Origin: Mycobacterium sp. NS-7484
GTDB lineage: Bacteria > Actinomycetota > Actinomycetes > Mycobacteriales > Mycobacteriaceae
Assembly (NCBI RefSeq): GCF_001953975.1
Contig: NZ_MBEJ01000035.1
Span: 23,622-87,621 of the forward strand
Length of the DNA stretch: 64,000 nucleotides
Direction: 5' to 3'
The translations under genes and the position numbers were made by a program. Numbering within the stretch: the stretch's first letter is position 1; each line of letters begins with the position of its first letter. Positions 63,017-64,000 of the stretch are shown piece by piece. The notes beneath the pieces were generated by a model. That model was not told where the DNA came from, ran no database searches, and saw nothing but the letters and a program-made list of their open reading frames with translations.

Positions 63017-63510
63017 CCCCGTAGCGGAGTACTTCCGCCAGCACTCAATCGCCCGGGTGGGGACCTGAAGAGGTTTCCACCCGGGCGTTGCTGTATCTCT
63101 GGCGAACCGGTGACGCCGGAATCCGGACAGCGAAGCTCACTCGGTGTTAACCGGCATGGTCCCTGCGGGCAACACAACACGCCCGAGACGGCAACCCGGC
63201 ACGACACGCCGAAGAACTTCCCATACACAATTACTCACCGCGCCTCTGCCATCCTGACCAGCGAAAACATCAGAAGGTCCGGGATTGATCCACAGGTTCT
63301 CCCCAGGGCCTCAACACCGTGACCGACCTCTATCCCCATGCCATCCACAGGTCGATCCACAGGGGTGGTTCCGGGGGCGCTCAGCAACGTCTACCGTGGT
63401 GCGTCGCACCGCCGTCAAAAACTTGTCGGCGGAGTGTTTTACAGTTGCAGTACCGATTCGAATACACGTTCGAGCAGCCGGGAGGCGGTCTCGGAAGGGG
63501 GTGGGAGTCC
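63017..63510. promoter_or_regulatory. Spacer between rplI and dnaB with three ATCCACAGG motifs
   Basis: After the rplI terminator this 494-base gap has no credible gene. ATCCACAGG occurs three times in the same orientation (63288-63296, 63343-63351, 63355-63363). The first sits in TGATCCACA, one mismatch from TTATCCACA. The stretch before dnaB is purine-rich and provides its ribosome site. Confidence 0.5.
63050..63087 (+). terminator. Terminator of the rpsF-ssb-rpsR-rplI operon
   Basis: An 11-bp perfect outer stem (63050-63060 with 63077-63087) continues inward through two G-U pairs and ACCT/AGGT to a GAAG loop, giving a 17-bp stem. It is followed by TTGCTGT. Confidence 0.85.
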
Positions 63511-64000
63511 GTGGCGGTTGTGGACGACCTGGGGCATCCGGATTCGGAGATGGATGGCCCTCCACCTGGGGAGGATTTCGGCCGGCAGCCGCCGCAGGAC
63601 ATGGCGGCCGAGCAAGCCGTTCTCGGCGGCATGATGTTGAGCAAGGATGCGATCGCCGATGTGCTCGAGCGGCTGCGTCCCGGTGACTTCTACCGCCCCG
63701 CCCACCAGAACGTCTACGACGCGATCCTCGACCTCTACGGCCGGGGCGAGCCGGCCGATGCCGTCACCGTCGCCGCCGAGCTCGATCGTCGTGGGCTGCT
63801 GCGCCGCATCGGCGGCGCCCCGTATCTGCACACCCTGATCTCCACGGTGCCCACGGCTGCCAATGCCGGGTTCTACGCCGCCATCGTCGCCGACAAGTCG
63901 CTGTTGCGCCGGTTGGTGGAGGCGGGCACCCGGGTGGTGCAGTACGGCTACGCCGGGGCCGACGGCGCCGACGTCAGCGATGTGGTGGATCGGGCCCAGG
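63511..64000 (+). CDS. dnaB: Replicative DNA helicase DnaB, N-terminal part
   Basis: The gene runs off the right edge; 163 residues are visible. They begin VAVVDDLGHPDSEMDG and contain the N-terminal DnaB domain (MAAEQAVLGGMMLSKDAIADVLERL, FYRPAHQNVYDAILDLYGRG, ADAVTVAAELDRRG). The RecA-like motor is beyond the window, so I cannot say whether an intein is present, as in some mycobacteria. The GTG start has GAAGGGGG upstream. Confidence 0.96.
   Translation, partial: MAVVDDLGHPDSEMDGPPPGEDFGRQPPQDMAAEQAVLGGMMLSKDAIADVLERLRPGDFYRPAHQNVYDAILDLYGRGEPADAVTVAAELDRRGLLRRIGGAPYLHTLISTVPTAANAGFYAAIVADKSLLRRLVEAGTRVVQYGYAGADGADVSDVVDRAQ

Overview
The window is a high-GC actinobacterial chromosome segment centred on the replication origin. 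The proteins read as those of a Mycobacterium/Mycolicibacterium. Several tie it to that group: the dnaA-dnaN-gnd-recF-dciA-gyrB-gyrA order, CwlM, a MurJ-pseudokinase fusion, SigM with its anti-sigma factor, MutT4 and a 28-kDa-antigen-like protein. Gene order and the glucosylglycerate hydrolase resemble rapidly growing mycobacteria such as M. smegmatis more than M. tuberculosis. I do not name a species.

Layout. (1) 1-12886, nearly all minus strand: partial lipoprotein, tRNA-Ala, a 40-residue DLW-39-type gene, tRNA-Ile, DUF3566 protein, gyrA (interrupted by a 187-residue mini-intein), gyrB, dciA, recF, gnd, dnaN, the oriC-type dnaN/dnaA spacer, dnaA. (2) 13398-18794, plus strand: rpmH, rnpA, yidD, yidC, R3H protein, rsmG, parA, parB, with three parS sites inside the 5' ends of rsmG and parA. 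(3) 19017-33559: GNAT-like protein, SRPBCC protein, cwlM, trxA, trxB, anti-SigM, sigM, murJ fusion, DUF6049 protein and mutT4 (envelope, redox and repair), then divergent pcnA and a calcium-repeat protein. (4) 33646-61227: counterparts of M. tuberculosis Rv0036c-Rv0051, with extra genes: an SDR, a glucosylglycerate hydrolase, an amino-acid ABC transporter, an enterobacterial-type ahpCF pair, an alpha/beta-hydrolase/cyclase fusion and two paralogous membrane proteins. (5) 61386-64000: rpsF-ssb-rpsR-rplI and the start of dnaB.

The genes support replication initiation and segregation (dnaA, dnaN, dciA, dnaB, ssb, gyrase, parABS), membrane insertion and RNA processing (yidC, yidD, rnpA), and cell-wall synthesis and its control (cwlM, murJ, ponA1, sigM). 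Accessory metabolism is compatible-solute turnover, peroxide defence and inositol synthesis.

The most useful non-gene patterns are: a recurrent leaderless promoter layout (TANNNT, 6-8 bases, then ATG/GTG) before at least 13 genes; parS sites written into coding sequence; DnaA-box-like clusters at oriC, upstream of dnaA and upstream of dnaB; a 25-bp tandem repeat behind cwlM; and long intergenic hairpins. I see no IS element, prophage or CRISPR array, and no clearly undescribed multi-gene system.
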